Below, piece after piece: positions 9,354-17,287 of a DNA stretch of 64,000 bases; within the stretch, counting starts at the first letter, position 1; each line of letters begins with the position of its first letter. The position numbers and the translations under genes were made by a program. Under the pieces are notes generated by a model. It saw only the letters and a program-made list of their open reading frames with translations, was not told where the DNA came from and made no database searches. This DNA comes from ZC4RG30 sp963726085 (GTDB lineage: Bacteria > Pseudomonadota > Gammaproteobacteria > Steroidobacterales > Steroidobacteraceae), in NCBI GenBank assembly GCA_963726085.1, contig CAVSAR010000011.1, positions 124,001 through 188,000 on the forward strand. The letters are read 5' to 3'.

Positions 9354-9992
9354 TCAATCCTCCAGCACCGAATCGAACAGCGACTCGGACCACCTGAGCC
9401 ACGAGACACGGCAGCGGACCCAGTTGGACGTCTGTTGCACATTGCGCCCGCAAAGGGCGTATCCCAGCATCGATTGGTCCGTGAGTCGGCGCAGGTGCAC
9501 CGGCACGCATGCCCGGGTCCACAACTCATCAGTCGCATCGTCGGCGTGCTTGACGATCAGGATGTCGCAATGTTGCTGCCGAGAGTAGGCATCGGCGCAG
9601 CGGACCAGCGCGTTGAGCAAGTCGCGCTGCTGCGCGGCACTTGTACCCACGGCGAGGCCCAGCGGGCAGGCCTCAGCAAGCGGCGATCCCAGCACCAGCA
9701 TCCGTGGCTGATAAAGGCGCCTGAGCCATTGCCACGAGTCCTGCTGGCAGTCCTTTTCCAGGACAAACGCCGGCGCCAGCGCGCGCAGCTCCCCTCCCGC
9801 GCGAACCGTGAAACACAGGGATTTGCACGCTCCAACCGGCGTCGCGTGGGTTTGCTGGAACTGCGCCCAATCCTGGCGGGGACCCCAACGCAGCCGGCTC
9901 CACTCGTGCTTGGGCACGTCCGGCGGGGATGTGGCCCTTGCAATCAACGGTAGTACAGCCAGGCCTGGCGGCTGCTGCAGCGGTGAATTCAC
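9354..9992 (-). CDS. FemAB/GNAT-like protein, N-terminal half only (possibly truncated)
   Basis: A 212-residue protein. The GTG at 9992 is supported by an AGAGGA ribosome site just upstream. Segments such as LVLGSPLAEACPLG and CDILIVKHADD recall the N-terminal half of FemAB-like/GNAT acyltransferases of about 380 residues, but nothing matching the C-terminal half follows. It is the last gene of the arn operon, 70 bp after arnD. It may be a truncated acyltransferase, a free-standing half-domain, or something unrelated. Function is uncertain. Its place in the operon suggests an envelope-related role. Confidence 0.55.
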   Translation of the reverse strand: MNSPLQQPPGLAVLPLIARATSPPDVPKHEWSRLRWGPRQDWAQFQQTHATPVGACKSLCFTVRAGGELRALAPAFVLEKDCQQDSWQWLRRLYQPRMLVLGSPLAEACPLGLAVGTSAAQQRDLLNALVRCADAYSRQQHCDILIVKHADDATDELWTRACVPVHLRRLTDQSMLGYALCGRNVQQTSNWVRCRVSWLRWSESLFDSVLED

Positions 9993-10062
9993 AGGTCCTC
10001 TCTATCGACGACGGGACTTTGCGTTAGACGATGGCGGGGCGGAAACTGGTCGCGACCAGGAC

Positions 10063-10965
10063 TCAAGCAGTCCCAGTATCCTGGTCACCGATGCACGCCA
10101 GCGTTCCCGATCGCCCCGCGACCGTCCCGTCGACAATGTGGCGCCGTGGCAGCTTGCCGACTTCCAGTCCGGCAAACATTTCGCCCATGGTCGCCAGCGC
10201 GTACCCCTGCTCGCGCCAGCCGCGCAGCAGTCGCTTGAATTCCTCCAGCCAGGCGCCTCCCTCCATCTCCGCGTGCAGCGTATACACGTGGCCATGCACG
10301 GGATCAGCCCGGGTCATCTCCAGCAGCGCGTCCACTGGGGTGGCCTGCAGGTCATCGCGCCCTATCAGCTCATCCAGGGTTGGCAGTGTGGTCGGCAGCT
10401 GCGGCACGCCCCCGTCGGCGGGCAGGAAGGGCCGGTCACCACGCGTGTCAGAAGCGAACTGGAATCCAAGTGCCTGCTCAAGCAAGGGCACGTGCGCGTT
10501 GACCTGCCACCCGGCCGAGCCGTGGATAACCGGCGCCCGCTCAAACACCTGGGTGAAAACTTCGCAGGCCTTGCCCATCTGTTGCTGGGTCCACGCCTGG
10601 CCGGCCTTGGCCACGCGATCCTGCCATTCCACGTGGTCATAGCAATGCACGCCGACCTCGAATCCCCCGCGTTGCACATCCCGCATCTGCTCGCGGGCGC
10701 GCACGCCAATCTGTGGACCTGGCAAAAGCGTGCCGTATAGCAATGTGCGCAATCCGTAGTTGGAAACCACGGACGTCCGGCCGACCTTGCCCAGAAAACC
10801 CGGCCGGAAAACGCGCCTGATGGCGCGCCCAGTGTGATCCGGACCGAGGCTGAACAGGAATGTTGCCGGGCATCCAAGGCTGGTGAACAGCTGCGCCAGC
10901 CGCGGCACACCATCACGGGTTCCCATCCAGGTGTCCACATCGACCTTCAGCGCCAGCACCCGCAC
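10063..10965 (-). CDS. arnD: 4-deoxy-4-formamido-L-arabinose-phosphoundecaprenol deformylase
   Basis: A 300-residue polysaccharide-deacetylase-fold enzyme. It removes the formyl group from undecaprenyl-phosphate-L-Ara4FN so that L-Ara4N can be transferred to lipid A. Shared with E. coli ArnD are the start LKVDVDTWMGTRDGVPRL (metal-binding D-x-D), the HCYDHVEWQD motif, the GSAGWQ segment, the LPTLDELIGRD stretch and YTLHAEMEG. It starts at a GTG two bases after the stop of the formyltransferase gene, so the pair is almost certainly cotranscribed. Its position after arnC and the formyltransferase follows pathway order. Confidence 0.95.
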   Translation of the reverse strand: MRVLALKVDVDTWMGTRDGVPRLAQLFTSLGCPATFLFSLGPDHTGRAIRRVFRPGFLGKVGRTSVVSNYGLRTLLYGTLLPGPQIGVRAREQMRDVQRGGFEVGVHCYDHVEWQDRVAKAGQAWTQQQMGKACEVFTQVFERAPVIHGSAGWQVNAHVPLLEQALGFQFASDTRGDRPFLPADGGVPQLPTTLPTLDELIGRDDLQATPVDALLEMTRADPVHGHVYTLHAEMEGGAWLEEFKRLLRGWREQGYALATMGEMFAGLEVGKLPRRHIVDGTVAGRSGTLACIGDQDTGTA

Positions 10966-10967
10966 GA

Positions 10968-11903
10968 TTACGACCCAACCGGCAGCGGCTCGGGCTGCAG
11001 CGCCAGTCGACGCGCCACCACAACGAGGTCGATGTTTCCTGATTCATTGCGGGCCTCGAGAATTCGCAGGCGCTGGCCGTCGGTGCAGGTTGCCACTACC
11101 GAATCGCCTTCCGCGCCCAGCTGCGCGCGCAGCGGCGGGTCCCCTGCCGCGGCCCGGTCCAGGAGCCTGGTGGCGACAATGACCCAGCGCTCACCGAACA
11201 GTGAAGTGAACGCACCGGGAAATGGCGGCGCCACGGCCCGCACCAGGTTGTGGATTTCACGCCCCGGCCTGGTCCAGTCGATGCGCCCATCTTCCGGGCG
11301 ACGGCGGCCACAGTATTCGCCGTCTGCAAGCCGCTGTGGCTTGCGCGGCGCCGTGCCATCGATCAAGCCAGGCAGGGACCTGGCCAACACGATTTCCGCA
11401 GCCACCAGTACCTTGCGAAACACGTCCAGCGCATTGTCTTCCTGCAGGACCGGCACCGCGCACTGGTCCACGATGTCGCCCGCGTCGGCGACTGCGGTCA
11501 TGTAGTGCAGGGTGGCACCGGTCTGGGTTGCCCCGCGCAATACCGCCCAATTGACTGGTGCGCGGCCACGAAATCTTGGCAACAACGACCCGTGCATGTT
11601 CAAGGCACCGCGGCGGGCAAGCCCCAGCAAGGCGGAACCGAGCATGCGGCGGTAGTAGAACGAGAAGATGAAATCCGGCGCCAGGCCCGCGACCCGGCCG
11701 ATCAGCGCGTCCGTGGCAGCTTCAGGCGCAACGCAGGGCAATCCATGGTTGCGTGCCGTCGCCGCGACGCTGCCGTACCACAGCTGCTCCGCCGGGTCAT
11801 CCTCGTGCGTGACGACCAGGACTACTTCGACTTTCGCGGACAGCAGCACCTTGAGGCACCGGACTCCCACGTCGCCGTACGCGAACACCACCGCAGTGGT
11901 CAT
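10968..11903 (-). CDS. arnA: UDP-L-Ara4N formyltransferase (ArnA N-terminal activity as a separate gene)
   Basis: A 311-residue enzyme that formylates UDP-L-Ara4N with N10-formyl-tetrahydrofolate. The start is the ATG at 11903, giving MTTAVVFAYGDVGVRCL, which aligns with the N-terminus of ArnA; the longer open frame upstream lies inside arnC. The catalytic triad of ArnA falls at the same numbers: N102 and H104 in LNMHGSLLPRFRGRAPVNW and D140 in VADAGDIV. In E. coli this activity is fused to the UDP-glucuronate decarboxylase; here it is a separate gene, and the decarboxylase is the first gene of the same operon. The start overlaps the arnC stop by one base (TGATG). Confidence 0.94.
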   Translation of the reverse strand: MTTAVVFAYGDVGVRCLKVLLSAKVEVVLVVTHEDDPAEQLWYGSVAATARNHGLPCVAPEAATDALIGRVAGLAPDFIFSFYYRRMLGSALLGLARRGALNMHGSLLPRFRGRAPVNWAVLRGATQTGATLHYMTAVADAGDIVDQCAVPVLQEDNALDVFRKVLVAAEIVLARSLPGLIDGTAPRKPQRLADGEYCGRRRPEDGRIDWTRPGREIHNLVRAVAPPFPGAFTSLFGERWVIVATRLLDRAAAGDPPLRAQLGAEGDSVVATCTDGQRLRILEARNESGNIDLVVVARRLALQPEPLPVGS

Positions 11904-12892
11904 CAGGCACTTGCCCGGCGCACCGTGGCCGATTCCATTGCCTGCTTGTCCTGGGTGGGCGGTGCGCCCTCGACGACCTCGGCAACCATGTAGCGTGGCC
12001 GACTGCGCACCTGGTCGAATATCCGGCCGACGTATTCGCCGACAATCCCGAGCCCGAACAGTACGCACCCCAACAGGAAGAACGCGATGCCAAACAGCGT
12101 GAACACGCCATCCACTTCCGGTCCCACGACGATGCGGCGCACGGCAAGGAACGCCACGAATGCCAGGGACAGCAAGGCGATCGTGATGCCGCTGAGCGAG
12201 AAAATCTGCAGCGGCAGCAGCGAGTATCCGGTCATGAGGTCGAAATTCAGGCGAATCAGGCTCAGCAGGGAATACTTGGATTCACCCGCGACGCGTTCCT
12301 CATGGTCGACATCAATCTCGACCGGGTGCCGTGACAGCACGAATGCCAGGGCCGGCACGTAGGGCGTAACTTCATGGCACTGCGCGATGGCATCGACCAC
12401 CCGTCGATCATAGCCACGCAGCATGCACCCCTGATCCGTAATGTGGATGCGCGTCGTGCGCTCGCGAATCCGGTTGAGCCAGCTTGAGGCCCGTTTGCGC
12501 CACCATGAATCGATCCGGTTGCGGCGAATCGTTCCGACATAGTCGGCGCCCTTGTCCAGCGCCTCGAGCACTCGACGAATTTCTTCCGGCGGATTCTGCA
12601 GATCCGCGTCGAGGGTGATGATGGACTTGCCACGGCAATACTCGAAACCGGCCAGTATCGCCAGATGCTGCCCGGCGTTGATTGCCAGCAGCAATGCACG
12701 CACGGTGTCCGGGTGCTCCCGCGCGGTCGCGCGCAGCAGCTCGGCGGTGCGATCCTTGCTGCCGTCGTCGACGAAGACGACCTCGTACGGCCGGCCAAGG
12801 GCATCCAGCGCCGGATACAGGCGCGCAAACAGCTGCGGCAGGCCATCGGCCTCGTTGTACACGGGAATGACAATGGAGACTTCTGGCGTCAT
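11903..12892 (-). CDS. arnC: undecaprenyl-phosphate 4-deoxy-4-formamido-L-arabinose transferase
   Basis: A 329-residue GT2-family glycosyltransferase that transfers L-Ara4FN from UDP to undecaprenyl phosphate on the inner membrane. The GT-A part begins VSIVIPVYNEADGLPQL and has the nucleotide-sugar aspartates in VFVDDGSKD and ITLDADLQNPPEE. Two C-terminal membrane helices lie about residues 230-255 and 268-292 (SLSGITIALLSLAFVAFLAV and FGIAFFLLGCVLFGLGIVGEYVG), as in ArnC and polyisoprenyl-phosphate transferases. The start overlaps the arnB stop by 4 bp. Confidence 0.94.
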   Translation of the reverse strand: MTPEVSIVIPVYNEADGLPQLFARLYPALDALGRPYEVVFVDDGSKDRTAELLRATAREHPDTVRALLLAINAGQHLAILAGFEYCRGKSIITLDADLQNPPEEIRRVLEALDKGADYVGTIRRNRIDSWWRKRASSWLNRIRERTTRIHITDQGCMLRGYDRRVVDAIAQCHEVTPYVPALAFVLSRHPVEIDVDHEERVAGESKYSLLSLIRLNFDLMTGYSLLPLQIFSLSGITIALLSLAFVAFLAVRRIVVGPEVDGVFTLFGIAFFLLGCVLFGLGIVGEYVGRIFDQVRSRPRYMVAEVVEGAPPTQDKQAMESATVRRASA

Positions 12893-14019
12893 CGGTAGGC
12901 ATCCCCCAGGATCTCATTCACTGCGTCGACCACCCGGTCGACGTCTTCCATGCGCATGGCAGGAAACAGGGGCAAGGTGATCGTCTCGCGACCCACACGC
13001 TCGGCATTGGGGAACTGCCCCTCACGCCAGCCCAGGTCGCGGTAGGCACTCAGCAGGTGGATTGCCGGGTAGTGAATGCCCACGGCAATGCCCTTCGCGT
13101 CCATGCGCTTGATGAATTCGGCACGCGAGATCGTCAGCTGGTCCAGCGGCAGCAGCGGCGCAAACATGTGCCAGCTATGGCCGGAGTCGCCGCGCGCCGG
13201 CAGCTGCAGCGGGCAGCGGTCGCGCCACAGCTGGAAGTAGCGCGCCACCAGCGCATGGCGGCGCTCGTTGAACGCTTCAAGATGCGGCAATTGCCCCAGC
13301 CCGATCTGGGCGGCGATATCCGAGAGGTTGGCCTTCATGCCGGGGAATAAAACATCGACTTCCCCGGAAGCCGTTTTCTGCACACCACAGAACCGGTACT
13401 GCTCCGTAAATCGAACCTCGTCCTCACGGTCGAGAACCAGCGCACCACCCTCACCGGTAGTGATGTTCTTGTTGGGATGGAAACTGAAGCACACGAGGTC
13501 CCCGAAGCTGCCGATACGCCGGCCCTGCCACGAGGTGCCGATGGCATGTGCCGCATCTTCTATGACCCGCAGTTTGCGGTCCCGCGCCAGCGCGTACAGC
13601 GCATCCATGTCCACCGGGTGCCCAGCGAAATGCACCGGCAGCAGCGCTCGTGTGGCCGGGCCGACCCGGTCGCCGGCCTGATCCAATGCCATGTTGCGCG
13701 TATTAATGTCGATATCCACGAATACCGGCTTGCCACCTAGGCGCAGGACAACATTGGAAGTCGCGCACCAGCTCATCGGCGTGGTAATTACCTCGTCCCC
13801 TGGACCCACGCGAGCAATGGCCAGTGCTATTTCCAATGCCGCGGTGGCGGAGGTCATGCTCCGGACCGTGCGTCCGCCCAAATACGCGGACAGCGCCGCC
13901 TCGAATTGCGCCACTTTCGGCCCGCTGGCCAGCCAACCCGATTTCAATACCTCGACAACCCCGTCGATGGTTGCCTGGTCGATAGTTGGCCGCGTGAATG
14001 GCAGTCGCTCCAGGCTCAT
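12889..14019 (-). CDS. arnB: UDP-4-amino-4-deoxy-L-arabinose aminotransferase
   Basis: A 376-residue DegT/DnrJ/EryC1-family PLP enzyme. It converts the UDP-4-keto-pentose made by the decarboxylase to UDP-L-Ara4N using glutamate. The PLP lysine is K184 in FSFHPNKNITTGEGG, preceded by the cofactor-binding VIEDAAHAIG. The opening LPFTRPTIDQATI and DEVITTPMSW are typical of ArnB. An AGGACTG ribosome site precedes the ATG. It lies between the SMR-like flippase subunit and arnC. Confidence 0.95.
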   Translation of the reverse strand: MSLERLPFTRPTIDQATIDGVVEVLKSGWLASGPKVAQFEAALSAYLGGRTVRSMTSATAALEIALAIARVGPGDEVITTPMSWCATSNVVLRLGGKPVFVDIDINTRNMALDQAGDRVGPATRALLPVHFAGHPVDMDALYALARDRKLRVIEDAAHAIGTSWQGRRIGSFGDLVCFSFHPNKNITTGEGGALVLDREDEVRFTEQYRFCGVQKTASGEVDVLFPGMKANLSDIAAQIGLGQLPHLEAFNERRHALVARYFQLWRDRCPLQLPARGDSGHSWHMFAPLLPLDQLTISRAEFIKRMDAKGIAVGIHYPAIHLLSAYRDLGWREGQFPNAERVGRETITLPLFPAMRMEDVDRVVDAVNEILGDAYR

Positions 14020-14029
14020 CCAGCAGTCC

Positions 14030-14401
14030 TCATGACCTTACCACCAGCCAAACACCAACCATGATCACTCCGATTCCCACCCATCGCGTCGGGGAAATTA
14101 TCTCACCAAGCATGATCCAAGCAGCCAGCGCCGTGACGATGTATCCCAGGGAAAGCACGGGGTAGGCCTGGCTGACCGGCACGCGGCTCAAGCCGATTGT
14201 CCATACCAGCACTGAAACTCCGTAGGCACACAGCGCCAGCCAGAATGGCGTATTGGCGGCCAGTTCCATGCCCGATCGCCACAGCCCGGCGCCGTCAACG
14301 CGGATCGCCCCGGTAGCCCGGGTTGCGGCCTTGAGCCCAAGTTGTGCCGCCGCATTGAGCGCGACGCCAAGCAGCAGCCAGCCCCCATCTGCGGGTCTCA
14401 T
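14030..14401 (-). CDS. arnE: SMR-fold ArnE/ArnF-like flippase subunit
   Basis: A 123-residue protein with four predicted helices and the EmrE-like pattern SQAYPVLSLGYIVTALAAW. In E. coli, ArnE and ArnF form a pair that flips undecaprenyl-phosphate-L-Ara4N to the periplasmic face. Only one such gene is present in this operon, so it may act as a homodimer or with a partner encoded elsewhere. The start overlaps the arnT stop (ATGA). Context makes the role likely; the choice between ArnE and ArnF is arbitrary. Confidence 0.82.
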   Translation of the reverse strand: MRPADGGWLLLGVALNAAAQLGLKAATRATGAIRVDGAGLWRSGMELAANTPFWLALCAYGVSVLVWTIGLSRVPVSQAYPVLSLGYIVTALAAWIMLGEIISPTRWVGIGVIMVGVWLVVRS

Positions 14402-16056
14402 CGGCGACTCACCGCGACGCTGCGCCCGTCGTCGCCGATCACCCGGCCCGGCACGCCGGCCGCAACCAGTTTGGACCAGGACTTGGGCTCGATAAACGCA
14501 ATGCCATCGGTTGTCGTCTCCCAGCGCGTGCGGAAAGCGGCCAGATCATTCTGGCCAGTGCCCTGTGCCAGGCCGAGGCCGAATTCCAGTTCACCACGAA
14601 AATCGTACACCTCGAGGGTCCGCGCCAGATAGAAACCCATCGACTGCCGGTAATGGCTGACCGTGAATAGCGGGGTGCCTGGCCCCACGGATGCGGCAAT
14701 GGAATGCACGAGATCCCGCGCGGAGCGCGTCTTGGGCAATTGATTGTAGGTTCCAAACAGCGCCTGGAATCCGGCAATGGAGGTGATGGCCAACACCACC
14801 CACTCTACAGGCATGGACTGTGCGGCGGGCACCGTGGCGCTGCGCATCAGGCGGCTGGCGGCCACGCCCAGCAGTGCAATGGCTAGCGACGCACAACCCC
14901 AGCCGGCCAGCGCCGAGCTGACCCCCTGCGCCTGATTGAAACCGTAGATCATCAAGCCTGCCGCGGCGACGCAGATAAACGGCACCACCACCGCCAGTGC
15001 GCGGCCGAAGCTGCGCGCCTGGTTGTCGACCACGCGACCGAACAGCACGGCAAGTGCCGGCATCATCGGCAGAATGTAGGGTGCGAGCTTCGACTGCGAC
15101 ATGGAAAAGAACAGGAGAACCACGGCGCACCAGATCAGCAGCAACTTGCCGGTAGGCGAATCACTGGGCAAAGCATCCGATTTCCAGTTGGTGACCAGTG
15201 CGGCGCGCGTGCTCCAGAGGACCGGCATCCACGCCAGCAGCACTATCGGCAGAAAAAACCACCAAGGTTCAACCCGGTCATGGATGGTGGTGAGGAACCG
15301 CTGTACGTGCTCGTGGATGAAGAAGAACTGCGCAAATTGCGGTTGGGCGTGTTGCACGGCCAGAAACCACGGCACCGCGATGACTGCAAACAGGGGCAGG
15401 CCCGTGGCCCAACGCATGCGCCACAGGAAGGCCAGGCCGCGCGTCGCCACCGCATACACCGCCAGAGTCGCGCCTATCAATGCGATGGCGACCACTCCCT
15501 TGCTCAGTACCGCCAGGGCCAGCGCCGCCCACGCGAGCAGCATGTAGTTGCGCTCGGCAGGCACGCCGCGGGATTCGCGCTGCGCCAGGGCAAAGGCAAA
15601 CAGCGTCGCGGTCATGAAGAAGGTGAATGCCTGGTCCAGCAGCGTGATCTGCCCGACGATTGCAAAGAAGGGGCTGATCGCCAGCAACAGCGCCGCCAGA
15701 ATGGAAGCCCTGCGTCCGTAGCCGATGCGCTGCGCGAAGGCAAACACCATGGGTATGCAGGCAAAGGCCAGCATCACTGACCACAGTCGGGCGGTCCATT
15801 CGTGCGCACCGAACACGGAATACAGAGTCGCGGTGGCCCAATACTGCAAGGGCGGCTTCTCGAAATAGACCAGGCCGTCAAGGCGCGGGGTGACCCAGTC
15901 TCCGGATACCCACATCTCGCGCGGGATTTCCGCGTATCGACCTTCATCGGGATCGATCAGTGGTCGAATCTGCAGCGTGGCCACCCAGACTGCCGCCAAC
16001 AGCAGCCACAGGGGCCATGTCCGATGCACAGTCCCGTCCTCGACTTGTGCGCTCAT
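14398..16056 (-). CDS. arnT: lipid A 4-amino-4-deoxy-L-arabinose transferase
   Basis: A 552-residue polytopic GT83-family enzyme that moves L-Ara4N from undecaprenyl phosphate to lipid A phosphate in the periplasm, lowering surface charge and binding of cationic peptides. The ATG at 16056 gives MSAQVEDGTVHRTW; the longer frame overlaps the upstream gene and looks non-coding. The first periplasmic loop has the family signature LIDPDEGRYAEIPREM, and SGDWVTPRLDGLVYFEKPPLQYW follows. FFSMSQSKLAPYILPMMPAL matches the later conserved loop. It starts 7 bp after the decarboxylase gene ends. Confidence 0.92.
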   Translation of the reverse strand: MSAQVEDGTVHRTWPLWLLLAAVWVATLQIRPLIDPDEGRYAEIPREMWVSGDWVTPRLDGLVYFEKPPLQYWATATLYSVFGAHEWTARLWSVMLAFACIPMVFAFAQRIGYGRRASILAALLLAISPFFAIVGQITLLDQAFTFFMTATLFAFALAQRESRGVPAERNYMLLAWAALALAVLSKGVVAIALIGATLAVYAVATRGLAFLWRMRWATGLPLFAVIAVPWFLAVQHAQPQFAQFFFIHEHVQRFLTTIHDRVEPWWFFLPIVLLAWMPVLWSTRAALVTNWKSDALPSDSPTGKLLLIWCAVVLLFFSMSQSKLAPYILPMMPALAVLFGRVVDNQARSFGRALAVVVPFICVAAAGLMIYGFNQAQGVSSALAGWGCASLAIALLGVAASRLMRSATVPAAQSMPVEWVVLAITSIAGFQALFGTYNQLPKTRSARDLVHSIAASVGPGTPLFTVSHYRQSMGFYLARTLEVYDFRGELEFGLGLAQGTGQNDLAAFRTRWETTTDGIAFIEPKSWSKLVAAGVPGRVIGDDGRSVAVSRR

Positions 16057-16063
16057 CGGCGCG

Positions 16064-17131
16064 CTAGGCTGCCGATTCGAATTTATGCGTGGCTGCCTTG
16101 CGCTGTGTCGCCTCCAGTTGCACGTAGTGATCGATGGTGCTGCGGACCGCCGTGCGCAGGTCGGTAGACGGCTCCCACCCCAACTGCTCGCGCGCCGCGT
16201 CAATCGACGGTACGCGCGTCTGGATATCCTGGTAGTACTTGCCGTAGTACTCGCCGGATGTGACGGAGTTGACCTGCGCCGCCTGGGCACGCTCGCGCAA
16301 CTGCGGGAACTCGGCTGATACCTCGATCATCATCTTGGCCAGATCGCCGATCGAAACGCTGTTCCCGGGATTGCCTATATTGAAGATGCCGCGCGACGCG
16401 ACGGAATCCTTGTTCTCGATAATGCGCAGTAGGCAGTCGATGGCGTCGTCAATGAAGGTAAATGAGCGTTTCTGCTGCCCGCCATCGACCAGGAGGATGG
16501 GCCGCCGATACATGATGTTCGACAGGAACTGGGTGAAGACCCGCGAACTGCCCTCTTTGGGCTCATCGATGTTGTCGAGGTTCGGACCGATGAAGTTGAA
16601 CGGGCGAAACAGCGTGTAATCGAGATTGTCGCGCACGCCGTACGCAAAGATCACGCGGTCCAGCAGCTGCTTGGATGCGGCATAGATCCAGCGCTGCTTG
16701 TTGACCGGCCCGTAGACCAGTGAGCTGGTCTGCTCGTGCAGCGTGGTATCCGGGCACATGCCGTAGATTTCCGAGGTCGAGGGGAAAATCAGGCGCTTCC
16801 CGTACTTGACGCAGTGGCGCACGATGGAAAGGTTCGCCTCGAAATCCAGCTCGAACACGCGCAACGGGTCGGTGACGTACTGGGCCGGATTGGCAATGGC
16901 TACCAGGGGCACCACCACGTCGGCCTTCTTGATGTGGTACTCAACCCATTCGCGGTTGATGGTGATATCACCCTCGGCAAACCGGAACCGCGGCGAGGCC
17001 GTAAGCTCCCCGAGCTTGTGGTCAGACAGGTCCATTCCGAACACTTCCCAGTCGCGGTTCTTCAGGATGGAAGCGGTAAGGGCGCTGCCGATGAATCCGT
17101 TCGCGCCGAGAATCATGATTTTCTTGGGCAT
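16064..17131 (-). CDS. arnA: UDP-glucuronate decarboxylase (ArnA C-terminal activity as a separate gene)
   Basis: A 355-residue short-chain dehydrogenase/epimerase that oxidatively decarboxylates UDP-glucuronate to the UDP-4-keto-pentose that starts L-Ara4N synthesis. The NAD site is GANGFIG (9-15). Catalytic residues match ArnA: PSTSEIYGM (117-125), Y150 and K154 in YAASKQ, and the arginine of QKRSFT. The stretch EWVEYHIKKADVVVPLVAIA is close to the E. coli sequence. This is the first gene of the arn operon. Its ATG follows an AAGAGC ribosome site. The upstream 156 bp has no obvious PmrA or PhoP box. Confidence 0.95.
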   Translation of the reverse strand: MPKKIMILGANGFIGSALTASILKNRDWEVFGMDLSDHKLGELTASPRFRFAEGDITINREWVEYHIKKADVVVPLVAIANPAQYVTDPLRVFELDFEANLSIVRHCVKYGKRLIFPSTSEIYGMCPDTTLHEQTSSLVYGPVNKQRWIYAASKQLLDRVIFAYGVRDNLDYTLFRPFNFIGPNLDNIDEPKEGSSRVFTQFLSNIMYRRPILLVDGGQQKRSFTFIDDAIDCLLRIIENKDSVASRGIFNIGNPGNSVSIGDLAKMMIEVSAEFPQLRERAQAAQVNSVTSGEYYGKYYQDIQTRVPSIDAAREQLGWEPSTDLRTAVRSTIDHYVQLEATQRKAATHKFESAA

Positions 17132-17287
17132 GGTGCTCTTGTAGGCGGTTGTCGCAATAGATTAGGGCGCAGGCACGCACCCACGCCCATACCAGCCGCC
17201 CATTCGCCGGGCGCCTCTCCTATTTAGACGTCGCCGATTCCTCCAATTGGCCGTAGGGATCGGAAAAGTTTCAGGCGCAAGTGTGGG

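Noticed and set aside
17132..17287. PmrA or PhoP binding site before the arn operon
   Set aside because: I looked for CTTAA-type direct repeats and PhoP-like TGTTTA repeats and found none. The operon may be controlled otherwise or be read from further upstream.
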